Assembly (NCBI RefSeq): GCF_000166055.1
Contig: NC_014664.1
Span: forward strand, 2,573,501-2,637,500
Direction: 5' to 3'
From: Rhodomicrobium vannielii ATCC 17100
GTDB lineage: Bacteria; Pseudomonadota; Alphaproteobacteria; Rhizobiales; Rhodomicrobiaceae
Length of the DNA: 64,000 bases
Under the pieces are notes generated by a model. The model was not told the DNA's origin, ran no database searches, and saw only the letters and a program-made list of their open reading frames with translations. Below, one piece after another: positions 28,659 to 39,866 of the stretch. Numbering within the stretch: position 1 is the first letter of the stretch; each line of letters begins with the position of its first letter. Both the position numbers and the translations under genes were made by a program.

Positions 28659-29315
28659 CTAGCGCCGCCGCCCAAAGATCGCAGCCAGCGACGGCACGGG
28701 CAGAGTGCTTATCATGAGCGCAGCCGATGTCAGCGTGGCAACCGCCATGACGGGAGTCGCCTCTGCGGGGAAGAAAGACACGACGGCCGTATCGAGCGCG
28801 ATCATCAAAAGCGCGGCCGCCGTTGAAGGCAGGCCGCAAAACCATTTCGGCTTGTCGGTGTGGCCATCTTTCAGAAACGCATTCTGCGCGCGCGCCTGGA
28901 TGTTGAACCGGGCGAGCCTCAAGCCCGTCGTGAGGACATAGGCCGCCGCGATCGCCCAACCCGCCAGGCCGAGTTCATGGAGGTGGCGGTCGTAAAGCAG
29001 CATCGCGGGCGCAACACCGAAGTTCAGGAAGTCAGCGAGCGAGTCGAGTTCCGCGCCCATGGCGGATTCGGCCTTGAGACGCCGCGCGGCGTAGCCATCA
29101 GCCACGTCGAGCACGACGGCGCCGAGGATCGCGACCATCGCCAGCGCATAACTTCCGTCATGAGAGAGCCGGATCGCCGTCAGCCCGCAAACAACGGCCG
29201 CAAGGGTGAACGTGTTCGGCACGAGCAGAGCGAGCCTTCGCTTCAGCGAAGTTTTCGCGAGAGGAGCCTCGTTTCTGCCGATCACCGTGAAGGGCCGCCC
29301 GTGATGGTGCTTCAT
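28659..29315 (-). CDS. pssA: CDP-diacylglycerol-serine O-phosphatidyltransferase
   Basis: 218 residues from the ATG at 29315 (GGGGC upstream); a GTG at 29327 adds four. It is an integral membrane enzyme making phosphatidylserine. The CDP-alcohol phosphotransferase signature DVADGYAARRLKAESAMGAE plus LDSLADF keeps all conserved Asp residues. Several membrane helices follow. It lies downstream of psd on the same strand (192 bp), so together they make phosphatidylethanolamine. Confidence 0.92.
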   Translation of the reverse strand: MKHHHGRPFTVIGRNEAPLAKTSLKRRLALLVPNTFTLAAVVCGLTAIRLSHDGSYALAMVAILGAVVLDVADGYAARRLKAESAMGAELDSLADFLNFGVAPAMLLYDRHLHELGLAGWAIAAAYVLTTGLRLARFNIQARAQNAFLKDGHTDKPKWFCGLPSTAAALLMIALDTAVVSFFPAEATPVMAVATLTSAALMISTLPVPSLAAIFGRRR

Positions 29316-29507
29316 GATCTGCCCCACGCTTCAACCGCGAGGCACTGCGCGCGCAAGCCGCAACCTTCCTGCACCTTTTTTGTCTCCCATGTCACAATTT
29401 CTTCATGGGAGCTTTTTCGGCGCCAAAACGCAACTCATAAAACAGCCCAGGGGATGCGGCGTTATGCGCGCCGCCTCCCCTGACTGTTCCCAAGAACGCG
29501 CGGCGCT

Positions 29508-30218
29508 TTAAACGCGCGCGAAACGGCGCGGTGTGGGCTCCGTCAAGCCGAGTTCCGCAACCACGGTTTCGCCCGCGATCATACGCTGTCCTTCCGAAAC
29601 GAACACTGTCCCCGCCGGAAGGTAAAGGTCCGTGCGGCTGCCGAACCGGATGATGCCGATGCGCTCGCCCGCCGTCACCGCGTCGCCGACCTTCACGTTC
29701 GTGATGATACGACGCGCCACGTAGCCCGATACGAGGACGACGCCGATCTTGGTGCCGGTCTTCGTCTCGATGGTGAAGGACTGACGCTCGTTCTCCGATG
29801 GCGCTTCCGGCGCGGCGGCGTTCTTGTAGATGCCGTCTGTATGCACATCGGTCAGGATGGTGCCCGCGACCGGCGCGCGCGCCACGTGCACGTCGAGCAG
29901 CGAGAGAAACACCGAAACCCGCGTCATCGGCTCCGCGCCGAGGTTGAGTTCGGCGGGCGGTAGCATGGGGTTGACGCTGATCACCGTGCCGTCGGACGGC
30001 GCGACCACGAGGCCGTCACGGTCGGGCACGACGCGCTTCGGGTCGCGGAAGAAGAAGGCGAGCGCGAGCGTTGCCAAAAGGCAGATGAAGCCGAGCGTAT
30101 CCCAGATGTAGAACGCCACGAGCGTTACCGCCGCCGCGCCGCCTACGAATTTATAACCATCTTTATGGATAGGCGAAAAGATCGCCTGAAACTGAGAGAG
30201 TGCGTTAGGTCCAGCCAC
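29508..30218 (-). CDS. psd: Phosphatidylserine decarboxylase proenzyme
   Basis: 236 residues from the GTG at 30218, which follows GGGGGA; an ORF to 30329 extends past the family N-terminus. It has two N-terminal membrane helices, FFRDPKR, APSDGTV, LLDVHVARAPV, and the autocleavage site in IRFGSRTDLYLP, where the Gly-Ser bond is cut to form the pyruvoyl group. Its size fits the short alphaproteobacterial Psd class. It acts on the product of PssA, encoded next. Confidence 0.93.
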   Translation of the reverse strand: MAGPNALSQFQAIFSPIHKDGYKFVGGAAAVTLVAFYIWDTLGFICLLATLALAFFFRDPKRVVPDRDGLVVAPSDGTVISVNPMLPPAELNLGAEPMTRVSVFLSLLDVHVARAPVAGTILTDVHTDGIYKNAAAPEAPSENERQSFTIETKTGTKIGVVLVSGYVARRIITNVKVGDAVTAGERIGIIRFGSRTDLYLPAGTVFVSEGQRMIAGETVVAELGLTEPTPRRFARV

Positions 30219-30404
30219 TATAATCCCCCGGCAAGTTGTGTTAACCCGCTGTCGCGGTTCTTGATTTCGATGACACATGATGTAACTGTCGTCAGGATGG
30301 TCTTGGGCACGCTGACACGCAATTGTCACAACCGACGCATATCCAACCCGTTAAAGCGCCACGGTACCGATCGGGTCAGCCTCGCTGTTCCTTGGGAGAG
30401 TTCA

Positions 30405-30893
30405 ATGTACGCCAGAATCGCCGCAACAATTATTGTGGCCTGTCTAGCACTTTCGTCCGCGCGGGCACAAGACGCGGAAAAACTTACGCTTTCAATCCCG
30501 CCTGAGGTGACTGAGGTTGCAACGGCGGGCACATGGTCGGACGCCGACGTCTCGGGCGTGTTCCGCGCCACCGTGCTTACGGTCCCTGCGGGCGATACGA
30601 CGCAGGCGCATCTCGTGCTGCAACTCATGTCCGTCAGCGCAGACGGTAACACCTCAAAAGTGCACAAAACCGTTCCGGTGAAGCAGATCGCGGACAAGAA
30701 ACTGCCGAACGCCTTCCTCGCGGTCGAGGAAGACGGCACCGAGAACGAAGTCACGTGGCGCGTGACGAGCTACGACAGCAATTCGAATGCCGACATCGGC
30801 GCGCTGGTGACGATCAACGCCAAGGGCGACGTTCAGGTGAAGGACGCGCCAAAGGAAGAAGAATCCGCCGCGCAGCAACCTGAGAAGAAGTAG
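30405..30893 (+). CDS. Periplasmic hypothetical protein
   Basis: 162 residues with signal peptide MYARIAATIIVACLALSSARA. The mature part is predicted mainly beta (TVLTVPAGDTTQAHLVLQLM...) and ends in an acidic, lysine-rich tail KEEESAAQQPEKK. GGGAGAG precedes the ATG and a terminator follows the stop. I do not recognise the family. It is divergent from psd. Confidence 0.65.
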   Translation: MYARIAATIIVACLALSSARAQDAEKLTLSIPPEVTEVATAGTWSDADVSGVFRATVLTVPAGDTTQAHLVLQLMSVSADGNTSKVHKTVPVKQIADKKLPNAFLAVEEDGTENEVTWRVTSYDSNSNADIGALVTINAKGDVQVKDAPKEEESAAQQPEKK

Positions 30894-30920
30894 GCGCGAC
30901 GCAGCCGAGTGAAATTGAAC

Positions 30921-30952
30921 CGGCCCGGCTCACAAGTCGGGCCGTTCTTATT
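30921..30952 (+). terminator. Intrinsic terminator
   Basis: A 7-bp stem, CGGCCCG / CGGGCCG, with a 10-nt loop, followed by TTCTTATTT. It ends the periplasmic-protein gene and lies just before the convergent hmuV end. Confidence 0.75.
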
Positions 30953-30976
30953 TGGGCTTGTATGCCAAATGCGGCG

Positions 30977-31732
30977 TTACAGAGTCGCAAGCAGCGACTT
31001 CGACCGCCAGACTGGAATTTCAAACAGCGCCGAGATCGTCTCGCCCGTCAGCGTATTGCCCGAAGCGCCGTCCGAGAACACAGCGCCCGCCTTCAGCAAC
31101 ACGATTTCGTCGGAAAACTCCTGCGCAAGACCGAGGTCATGCAGAATGCACAGCACGCCGCCGCCCGCATCGGCGAAAGCGCGGGCGCATTCGAGCGCGA
31201 GGATCTTGTGCTTCAGGTCGAGATGCGCGGTAGGCTCATCCATCAGGAGGTAGCGGCGCGCACCGTCCTTCGCGGCCGGACGAAGCTGCACGAGCGCGCG
31301 GGCGATCTGGATGCGCTGCCGCTCGCCGCCCGACAGCGTCGGATAATCGCGCCCGGCAAGATGCAGCACGTCCATCGCCGCCATCGACTCCTCGACGATG
31401 TCGTCGCGCTCCGGCCCGGCGAAGGGATGAGCACCGAGCGCCACCACCTCGTAAGCCGTCAGCGGAAAGCTCATCGCGGCATGCTGGCCGACGACCGCGC
31501 GAACGCGGGCAAGCTCACTCTTGGCCACCGTTGCCATATCGCGGCCGTCGATCACGACGCGCCCGCTTTGAGGCTTCAGGTCGCCCGCGAGCACCGACAG
31601 CGCGGTGGACTTGCCCGCGCCGTTCGGCCCGAGGACAGCCACCAGCCGCCCGGGCTCCACGGCGAACGACACGTCTTTCAGGAGCGTCGCGCGCCCGGCC
31701 TTCAATGTTACGTCTTCGAGAGCGAGCGCCAT
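30977..31732 (-). CDS. hmuV: Heme ABC transporter ATP-binding protein
   Basis: 251 residues. Walker A GPNGAGKST, HmuV-typical VVGQHAAMSFPLTAYEVVALGAHPF, signature LSGGERQRIQIARAL, Walker B YLLMDEPTAHLD and LHDLGLA are present. HmuV energises uptake of heme from the periplasm by HmuTU. No hmuS, hmuT, hmuU or TonB-dependent receptor is adjacent: upstream is degQ and downstream a convergent gene. It could serve another FeCT-type importer. Confidence 0.88.
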   Translation of the reverse strand: MALALEDVTLKAGRATLLKDVSFAVEPGRLVAVLGPNGAGKSTALSVLAGDLKPQSGRVVIDGRDMATVAKSELARVRAVVGQHAAMSFPLTAYEVVALGAHPFAGPERDDIVEESMAAMDVLHLAGRDYPTLSGGERQRIQIARALVQLRPAAKDGARRYLLMDEPTAHLDLKHKILALECARAFADAGGGVLCILHDLGLAQEFSDEIVLLKAGAVFSDGASGNTLTGETISALFEIPVWRSKSLLATL

Positions 31733-31816
31733 ATCGTCGGTTGCCTCCGGTTCGTCGCCTGCGCGGACACCATTCTTGCGGAAAGGTCGCGCCCGCGCAA
31801 TCGCCGAAGCGCAGCT

Positions 31817-33226
<1,410 letters not shown>

Positions 33227-33399
33227 GCAAGGACCCCGTCTTGGAAACGACGATGAAATATAAATAGCGGCCGCGCTTGCGATGCAAGAGGGCGGCGCGG
33301 TGCTGCTGCCGCTTCCCGGGGGATAGCGCCTCATGTCGCGCGAAATCGCGCCGTTTCTTCGGATGCAGATCCCAACGCGTCGCATGCCCGGCGTGGCGA

Positions 33400-34914
33400 T
33401 TACGCGACTTTCTCGAACGCGCGCTTCCTCGCTGCCGTGGGCGTCGGCAATGTCACCACGAACGACGCACCCTTTGTTGCGTCTTCGAGGCGGATGTCGC
33501 CGCCATGCGCGCGGACGAGTTCGGCGCTGATGACGAGGCCAAGCCCGTTGCCATCGGCCTTGGCCACGCTCTGGAATGCCTTGAACAGATTCTCCTGCGC
33601 CCTGGCGGGCACGCCTGGACCGTTGTCGCTCACCTTGATGATCGCGCGCCTGCCTTCCTGGTGGGCGCTGATCTTCACGCACGGATCGTCGGGCGCGGAT
33701 TCGGCTTCCCGCAAGGCTTCGAGCGCATTTCGCGCGAGATTGGCGAGCACGCGGAAAATCTGGTCGCGGTCGGCGTAAAGCTCGATCTCCGGCGGTATGT
33801 CAACGGTCAGGCGCACGCCCTTGAGCTCCTCGACGCCGAGGCTTTCCGTCACCTCGCCGACGAGAGGAGCAAGCGCCACGCGGCTGCGGTTCGGAGGCGT
33901 TTCTCCGCCGCGCCCGTATTTCATGGTGTTGGTGCAAAGCGTAATCGCGCGGTCGAGCGCCCGTATGAGGCGCGGTACGAAGCGCTGAACGGTCGGGTCG
34001 GGCACCGTGGCGAGGCGGTCCGAAACAAGCTGCGCGCTAGCCAGAATATTGCGCAGGTCGTGGTTGATCTTCGAGACGGCGAGCCCGACATTCGCCAGCC
34101 GCGCCTTTTCGCGGAGCAGCCCGGAAAGCTGGGTTTGCAGGTTGGCCAGTTCCTTCTCGGCGACGCCCACTTCGTCGTCGCGACCGCTCGGCGTTATGAT
34201 CCGCGTCGTATCTTCGGGGTTTTCGCGATAGGCGACCATGTTGCGCGTGATGCGCATCATCGGCGCAACGAGGAGCTTCGACAGCGCGAGATAAACGGCG
34301 GCCGACGTCATGATGGCAATGATGATCGACAGCCAGAAGATGTTGCGGGCATAGCGCCACTCCGCCGCTATGAGCGGCGTCTCGTCGATGACGACATCGA
34401 TTTCCTCACCAGCACGGAGGATGTCCGGCGCGGCGATGACACGGATCAGCCTGCCCGGCGGCGCCGCCAAGGCGTTCAGCGCATCGGGGATCAGCGACAT
34501 GATGCTCCTGTCACGGAGATCGAAGACTTCCGCCACGGGCTTCTCGTCCGGCATGCCGAGAACGAGACGGCGCACTTCCGACCGCCGCACCGAAACCGCA
34601 TGAACGCCCGCCGTCGTCAGCAGTTCCTGCCTCAACCGTTCGGGAAGCTCCGCGCCGCCCGATGCCTCAAGCGCGAGCGCGGCGACCTTCGCGGCGACGA
34701 CACGTTCCATCAGCCAGTTTTTGCGGAAAGTCGCGACGGAGGGCACGAAAATGAGAACTTCGGCCACCATGACGAACATGATCGTCATGAACAGGAGCCT
34801 TGCCGGAAGACTCCTTCTGATGGAGCCCATTCTTGAGGGTGCACGCTTTTCTATGCGGTCTAGCGCAGACTGCGCTCCGCCGTGATCGCGATCTTTTGAA
34901 GTCCGGGTGTCCAA
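33400..34914 (-). CDS. Membrane sensor histidine kinase (no adjacent response regulator)
   Basis: 504 residues: membrane helix about 40-60, extracytoplasmic domain about 61-190, second helix about 193-212, HAMP region, dimerisation helix with His285 in the unusual H-box INHDLRNILA, N-box NLARNALEALRE, and ATP-lid motifs DNGPGV and NGLGLVISAEL. The ATP site looks intact. No response regulator is next to it; degQ follows. Signal and partner are unknown. Start 34914 or Met29 is open. Confidence 0.85.
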   Translation of the reverse strand: MDTRTSKDRDHGGAQSALDRIEKRAPSRMGSIRRSLPARLLFMTIMFVMVAEVLIFVPSVATFRKNWLMERVVAAKVAALALEASGGAELPERLRQELLTTAGVHAVSVRRSEVRRLVLGMPDEKPVAEVFDLRDRSIMSLIPDALNALAAPPGRLIRVIAAPDILRAGEEIDVVIDETPLIAAEWRYARNIFWLSIIIAIMTSAAVYLALSKLLVAPMMRITRNMVAYRENPEDTTRIITPSGRDDEVGVAEKELANLQTQLSGLLREKARLANVGLAVSKINHDLRNILASAQLVSDRLATVPDPTVQRFVPRLIRALDRAITLCTNTMKYGRGGETPPNRSRVALAPLVGEVTESLGVEELKGVRLTVDIPPEIELYADRDQIFRVLANLARNALEALREAESAPDDPCVKISAHQEGRRAIIKVSDNGPGVPARAQENLFKAFQSVAKADGNGLGLVISAELVRAHGGDIRLEDATKGASFVVTLPTPTAARKRAFEKVA

Positions 34915-34959
34915 AGCGCGTCAAAGAACCCTGTTGCCAACGCTTCTAAATAACGCGAA

Positions 34960-36384
34960 TCAGCGGAATTTCGCAAGCAATGCAATGATGCGTCGCAAGA
35001 ATGGGTTCTGCGCGCTTGGCGCGAAGTAGTTAAGGGCGGCTCTTTTATTCATTTCGGAGAGTGTCGGATAAGGCGACACGATGCTTTGCATCACCTTGAG
35101 GGAAATACCTTTCTGCATGGCGAGGCTCCACATCTGGATGAGTTCGCCCGCCTGCGCGCCGACAATCCCCGCGCCGAGGATCTTGCCCCGGCGCGACGCT
35201 ATGACCTTCACGAAACCGCCCGTTTCGCGCTCGGCCTGAGCACGGTCGTTCTCGGCGTAGGGCCAGCGCAGGATGGCGAGCTTGCCGTAGCGCGCGCGGG
35301 CCGCGTCTTCGGTCAGCCCGACATGGGCCACTTCCGGGTCGGTGAACGTCACCCACGGGATGGTCGAATGATCGGCCTTCGCCGGAAGCCGGAACAGCGC
35401 GTTCTTGATGACGATGGACGCATGATAGTTGGCGGCGTGCGTGAGGTTGACCTCGCCCGTCACGTCGCCAATGGCGTAGACGCGTTTGTTCGAGGTGCGA
35501 AGCCCGCTCGTGACCTGGATGCCGCGCTCGCTGTAATCGATCCCCGCCGCTTCGAGATTGAGATCGGCGACAACGGGCGCGCGGCCTACCGCAAGGAGGA
35601 GGTGCGTTCCCTCGATGGAATAGGTCCGGCCGAGGTTTGCGAACACCACGCGGATGTTGTTGCCGAACGGCTCGATTCTCTCGACGCGCGCGTTCTCCTG
35701 CACGCGGATGCCCTCGTCGCGCAACCGATTGAGCAGATACTGCCGCAACTCGTCGTCGTCTCGCGACAGCGCCTTGCCCGCCTCGACGACCGTCACCTCA
35801 CTGCCGAGCCGCTTGTGAGCCTGCGCCAGTTCGAGCCCCGCCGGCCCACCGCCTAGGATAATGAGTTGCGGCAGGCGGTACGTGTTTTGAAAGATCGTCT
35901 CGTTCGTAAAGAAGGGGACGCGGTCGAGCACCGGGATCGGCGGGATCAGCGGCGCGGAGCCGGTGGCGATGACGAAGCGGCGCGCCTTGATCTGGTAGTC
36001 GCCCGCCTCGACGGTGTCGGGGTCGACGAAGCGCGCGCTCGCCTTGATGACATCCACGCCGAGACCATTGAACCGCTCGACGGAATCGTTCGGCGCGATG
36101 GCCGCGACCACCCCCGCAACGTGCTCCGCGACGGCCTTGTGATCGATGCCTGGATTGCCGACGCGGATGCCGAACTTCTCCGCGTCGCGGATCTGATGCG
36201 CCCGCTTCGCGGCGGCGAGCAGCGCCTTCGACGGCACGCAGCCTGTGTTGAGGCACTCGCCGCCCATCGGGCCGCGCTCGATCAGCACCACGGAGACACC
36301 GAAGGCGGCGGCGATAGCGGCGGCTGACAGCCCGCCCGATCCCGCGCCGATCACGCAGATGTCCGGCGTCAAAAGCTGAGGCAT
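34960..36384 (-). CDS. Dihydrolipoamide dehydrogenase/mercuric reductase-like flavoprotein
   Basis: 474 residues of the class I pyridine nucleotide-disulfide oxidoreductase family: FAD site VIGAGSGGLSAA, redox pair GGECLNTGC (Cys44, Cys49), NAD(P)-binding ILGGGPAGLELA and a second FAD motif VYAIGDV. In the C-terminal interface the usual His-x-x-x-x-Glu reads YPTLSE, with Tyr at about 439 in place of the base His. It is therefore probably not the E3 of a 2-oxo acid dehydrogenase, and no such complex is nearby. Substrate unknown. Confidence 0.85.
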   Translation of the reverse strand: MPQLLTPDICVIGAGSGGLSAAAIAAAFGVSVVLIERGPMGGECLNTGCVPSKALLAAAKRAHQIRDAEKFGIRVGNPGIDHKAVAEHVAGVVAAIAPNDSVERFNGLGVDVIKASARFVDPDTVEAGDYQIKARRFVIATGSAPLIPPIPVLDRVPFFTNETIFQNTYRLPQLIILGGGPAGLELAQAHKRLGSEVTVVEAGKALSRDDDELRQYLLNRLRDEGIRVQENARVERIEPFGNNIRVVFANLGRTYSIEGTHLLLAVGRAPVVADLNLEAAGIDYSERGIQVTSGLRTSNKRVYAIGDVTGEVNLTHAANYHASIVIKNALFRLPAKADHSTIPWVTFTDPEVAHVGLTEDAARARYGKLAILRWPYAENDRAQAERETGGFVKVIASRRGKILGAGIVGAQAGELIQMWSLAMQKGISLKVMQSIVSPYPTLSEMNKRAALNYFAPSAQNPFLRRIIALLAKFR

Positions 36385-36524
36385 GGCCGTTCCGCTCCCC
36401 GTCGCGATTCCTGCGCATCCTGTTTCGCGCGGGCCGCCCGATTTGGCAAGCCGCGACGCCCACGCTCACAGTAATGTTGTTGGTTTAAAGCTTCGGGAAA
36501 GCGACCGAGGCGACGGCGAGCTTC

Positions 36525-37007
36525 TCAAGCTCCGCGTCTGGACGCGCGCCACGCCTCGAATCGGGCGGCTTTCCCCGCCGCGTCGAAGGCTTCGAACTCC
36601 GCGATTTCGCGCTGCTCCGCTTCGTAGCGCACGCGGTCTGCTTGCTCGGCGGCCTTCTGCGCCGCGACCTCACGCTCGATGATACGGAGGATGCCGACGA
36701 ACCGGCGTTGCTCGGCCGCGAGCTTCGCCTCGGCGAGGAGCTTTTCGCGCACATCCGGCGCCAGCGCGGCGAGCAGAGCTTCGGCTTCCTCGCGGCTCGG
36801 CGCGCGGAGATCCGACGGGACCGTGCCCCACGCGATGCGATTGCACGATTGCACGAGCCGCCTCAACTCGTTTTCGCCGTGAAGCTTCGCATTGGCGAAC
36901 GCGCTCGGCATGCGTTTCGCGCTTTCGACCGCATTGCGAAGGTCAGGCGGCAAAGCCTCGGCGGCGGGTTCGGGGTGGATGAGGCTCGCGTCGAATTCGT
37001 GACTCAT
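36525..37007 (-). CDS. Hypothetical helical protein
   Basis: 160 residues from MSHEFDASLIHP. The body is charged helix with coiled-coil character towards the C-terminus (RIIEREVAAQKAAEQADRV). No signal, membrane segment or catalytic motif is seen. The start at 37007 is chosen by the change to normal protein-like sequence; no strong Shine-Dalgarno supports it. It lies upstream of the flavoprotein gene on the same strand. Confidence 0.55.
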   Translation of the reverse strand: MSHEFDASLIHPEPAAEALPPDLRNAVESAKRMPSAFANAKLHGENELRRLVQSCNRIAWGTVPSDLRAPSREEAEALLAALAPDVREKLLAEAKLAAEQRRFVGILRIIEREVAAQKAAEQADRVRYEAEQREIAEFEAFDAAGKAARFEAWRASRRGA

Positions 37008-37254
37008 GGGCTGAAAAACTCGCAGCTTGGGACTCGGCAGGCTTGCCCAGCTTGCAACCATCATCCCCGCATCGTGTCAATCGCGCCGCGGCGTTTATGC
37101 AGAGGCTTCGGCGTCAATTCGCGCAGGTGTGGAACCGCCCGCCGATCCATCGCGGCGCTTGCTTATTCCACAATCCGGGGCGACCATGCCTTTCGTCGCG
37201 GCTCGTGCTGACGGCACGCCCGCAAGTGCATAATTCCACACAGGATCGAAACGC

Positions 37255-39297
37255 ATGGGCGGAAATGGAAATGCAGGGGGCAGAAGCCCCCGCTGTATCG
37301 CACTCGTTGGACCTCAAGGCAGCGGGAAGACCTCTCTTTTCGAAGCCATACTCGCCCGAGCCGGCGCGACGCACGAGGGCACGGAAGCTCGAAAGACCGT
37401 CGGCGACACGTCGCCGGAAGCGAAGAACCACGGCATGAGCGTGGAATCGAACGTCGCGAGCTTCGAATATCTTGGCGACCGTTTCACGGCGCTCGATTTT
37501 CCGGGCTCGATCGAATTTCAGTTCGACGGCACGGCGGCGCTGCCCGCCTGCGACACCGCTGTCGTCGTATGCGAGGCGGACGAGAAGAAGCTCTACGCGC
37601 TGCAAAGCGTGCTGAAGTCTCTCGAAGCCGCGAAGATCCCCCACTTCCTTTTCATCAACAAGATCGACAAGGCCGGTGGCAACATCGCCGAGTTGCTTTC
37701 CACGATGCAGCCCGCGAGTGGCCTTCCGCTTGTGCTGCGCCAGGTTCCCATTCAGGAAGGCGGCGCGGTGAGCGGGTTCGTCGATCTGGCGCTCGAACGC
37801 GCGTTCGTCTATCGCCCGCATGCCCCGAGCGAACTGATCGATATTCCGAACGACCTCGCGCAATTCGAGGCCGAACAGCGCTTTTCCATGCTTGAGAAGC
37901 TCGCCGATTATGACGACGCCCTCATGGAGCAGCTCTTGAGCGACAGCGTGCCGAGCCGCGATCAGATCTTCGCGGACCTCGTGACCGAGTTCAAGCGCTG
38001 CCAGATTTGCCCTGTGTTCTTCGGTTCGGCCGAAGCCGGCCACGGCATCGGCAGGCTTCTTAAGGCTCTGCGGCACGAATCCCCGTTCGTCACCGAAACC
38101 GCCGAAAGGCTCGGCCTTGGCGCGGCGAAATCGGCGGCTTACGTCGTGAAGACCATTCAAACCTCGCATGCGGGCAAGCTCTCGCTCGCTCGCGTGCTGG
38201 CGGGCCAGTTCTCGGATGGCGGCGCGGTCTACAGCGCGTCCGGCGAGGAGCGCATTTCCGGCATCTTTTCCGTGTCCGGTCCCGACATCAAGAAGCGCGG
38301 TCCGGCTGAAGCGGGCGAGGTCGCGGCGTTCGGCAAGCTCGAAAGCATTCACACGGGCGAAGCGATTTCGGGCGAAAAGGGCTTCGCCGCGCCGGACCCG
38401 GTGCAGCAGCCGAAGCCGGTCTACGCGCTCGCCATCGCCGTGGGCGACCGCAAGGACGAGATCAAGCTCACCTCCGCGCTCGCCAAGCTGATCGACGAAG
38501 ATCCGGCGCTATCGCTTAACCAGGATCGCGAGACGGGCGAGATGGTGCTGTGGGGGCAAGGCGAGATGCATCTTCGCGTCGCGCTCGAAAAGCTCGCCCG
38601 GCGCTTCGGCGTCAAGGCCGAGACGCGGCGGCGGCAAATCCCCTATCGCGAGACGATCCGCAAAAGCGTCGAGGTGCGCGGCCGCCACAAGAAGCAGAGC
38701 GGCGGGCATGGTCAGTTCGGCGACGTTGTCGTGGAAATTCGCCCGCAGGAGCGCGGCGAAGGCTTCGCCTTCACGGAAGTCGTCACGGGCGGCGCCGTGC
38801 CACGTAACTATTTCGGGGCCGTGGAAGCCGGGGTGCGCGATTATCTTTCTGGCGGGCCTCTCGGCTTTCCGGTGGTAGACGTGGCCGTGACGCTGAAGGA
38901 CGGCTCCTATCATACGGTTGACTCCTCGGATCAAGCTTTCCGTCTGGCGGGCCGTCTCGCGATGGTCGAGGGGATGCCGAAATGTCAGCCGGTGCTGCTG
39001 GAGCCGGTCGCGGCCGTCAGCATATCCGTGCCGACCGAGGCGACGGCGAAGGTCAACGGCATGATCTCGGCGCGGCGCGGGCAAATCCTAGGCTTTGACG
39101 CACGCCCCGGCTGGACCGGCTGGGATACCATCGAGGCGCACATTCCCGAGGCCGAAATCCACGACCTCATTATTGAGCTGCGGTCTGCTACGGCGGGCGC
39201 GGGGCACTTCAAGGCCGAGTTCGACCATCTCATCGAGCTGTCGGGCCGCGTCGCGGATCAGATCGTGGCGGAGCGCGCCGAGCAACGGAGCGCGTAG
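37255..39297 (+). CDS. EF-G-like translational GTPase paralogue
   Basis: 680 residues with EF-G domain order: G domain (P-loop GPQGSGKT about 19-26; NKID about 135-138), domain II, a domain III with FAFTEVVTGGAVPRNYF in domain IV, and a C-terminal domain V. The G3 motif, DTPGH in classical EF-G, reads DFPGS (81-85), so the catalytic His is replaced by Ser. This is a paralogue, not the main fusA, which normally sits with rpsL/rpsG. Role unknown; reduced GTPase is inference. Confidence 0.85.
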   Translation: MGGNGNAGGRSPRCIALVGPQGSGKTSLFEAILARAGATHEGTEARKTVGDTSPEAKNHGMSVESNVASFEYLGDRFTALDFPGSIEFQFDGTAALPACDTAVVVCEADEKKLYALQSVLKSLEAAKIPHFLFINKIDKAGGNIAELLSTMQPASGLPLVLRQVPIQEGGAVSGFVDLALERAFVYRPHAPSELIDIPNDLAQFEAEQRFSMLEKLADYDDALMEQLLSDSVPSRDQIFADLVTEFKRCQICPVFFGSAEAGHGIGRLLKALRHESPFVTETAERLGLGAAKSAAYVVKTIQTSHAGKLSLARVLAGQFSDGGAVYSASGEERISGIFSVSGPDIKKRGPAEAGEVAAFGKLESIHTGEAISGEKGFAAPDPVQQPKPVYALAIAVGDRKDEIKLTSALAKLIDEDPALSLNQDRETGEMVLWGQGEMHLRVALEKLARRFGVKAETRRRQIPYRETIRKSVEVRGRHKKQSGGHGQFGDVVVEIRPQERGEGFAFTEVVTGGAVPRNYFGAVEAGVRDYLSGGPLGFPVVDVAVTLKDGSYHTVDSSDQAFRLAGRLAMVEGMPKCQPVLLEPVAAVSISVPTEATAKVNGMISARRGQILGFDARPGWTGWDTIEAHIPEAEIHDLIIELRSATAGAGHFKAEFDHLIELSGRVADQIVAERAEQRSA

Positions 39298-39394
39298 CGT
39301 TGCGTGCGACCGGTTCGCTACTGGCTTTTGGGCCGGGACGCGAACTGGAGCGTGGCGCGCAGCATAACCAGCGTTTCTGGCGACGTCCGATCAC

Positions 39395-39442
39395 GCCCGA
39401 GGTTTTCCGTTTTTTTGCAAAGCGGAGAGCCTCGGGCTTTTT
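39395..39442 (+). terminator. Intrinsic terminator after EF-G-like gene
   Basis: The long stem GCCCGAGG / CCTCGGGC, with an inner TCCG/CGGA, is followed by TTTTT. It lies 97 bp after the stop. The remainder of 39298-39625 shows no gene. Confidence 0.85.
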
Positions 39443-39625
39443 CGTGAGCTATTCGGCTGCGACCCGCGTCCCGCTTTGCGGACAAGTAGTCGGAAGCGCG
39501 CCGAAAAATGGTCCGAGCGCGTTAGAACTGGGGAGCATCGGGCAAGCTCCGGTCCGAAATCGCGCGGCGATCCAGATGACGAGCGCGCGTCATTCTTTAA
39601 ACAAGACCAAGAGCTTAGGGGACAG

Positions 39626-39702
<77 letters not shown>

Positions 39703-39866
39703 TGCGCTTTCGCGCGTCGGAGACGGCCTTATACGGGGTTTGCGTAGCGATGTCGAGAGGGTGCGACGCGCAAAAATCGAACTTTTCGCGCGCGCTGGCC
39801 GCGCCTTCCACCCTCTTCATCGCGGACGCGGACTGCCTATGTTAGAATGCCACAGAGGTTATCGCC

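Noticed and set aside
33227-33682. 152-residue N-terminal extension of degQ
   Set aside because: It overlaps the 3' end of the histidine kinase gene and precedes a normal signal peptide at 33226, so it is out-of-frame coding sequence.
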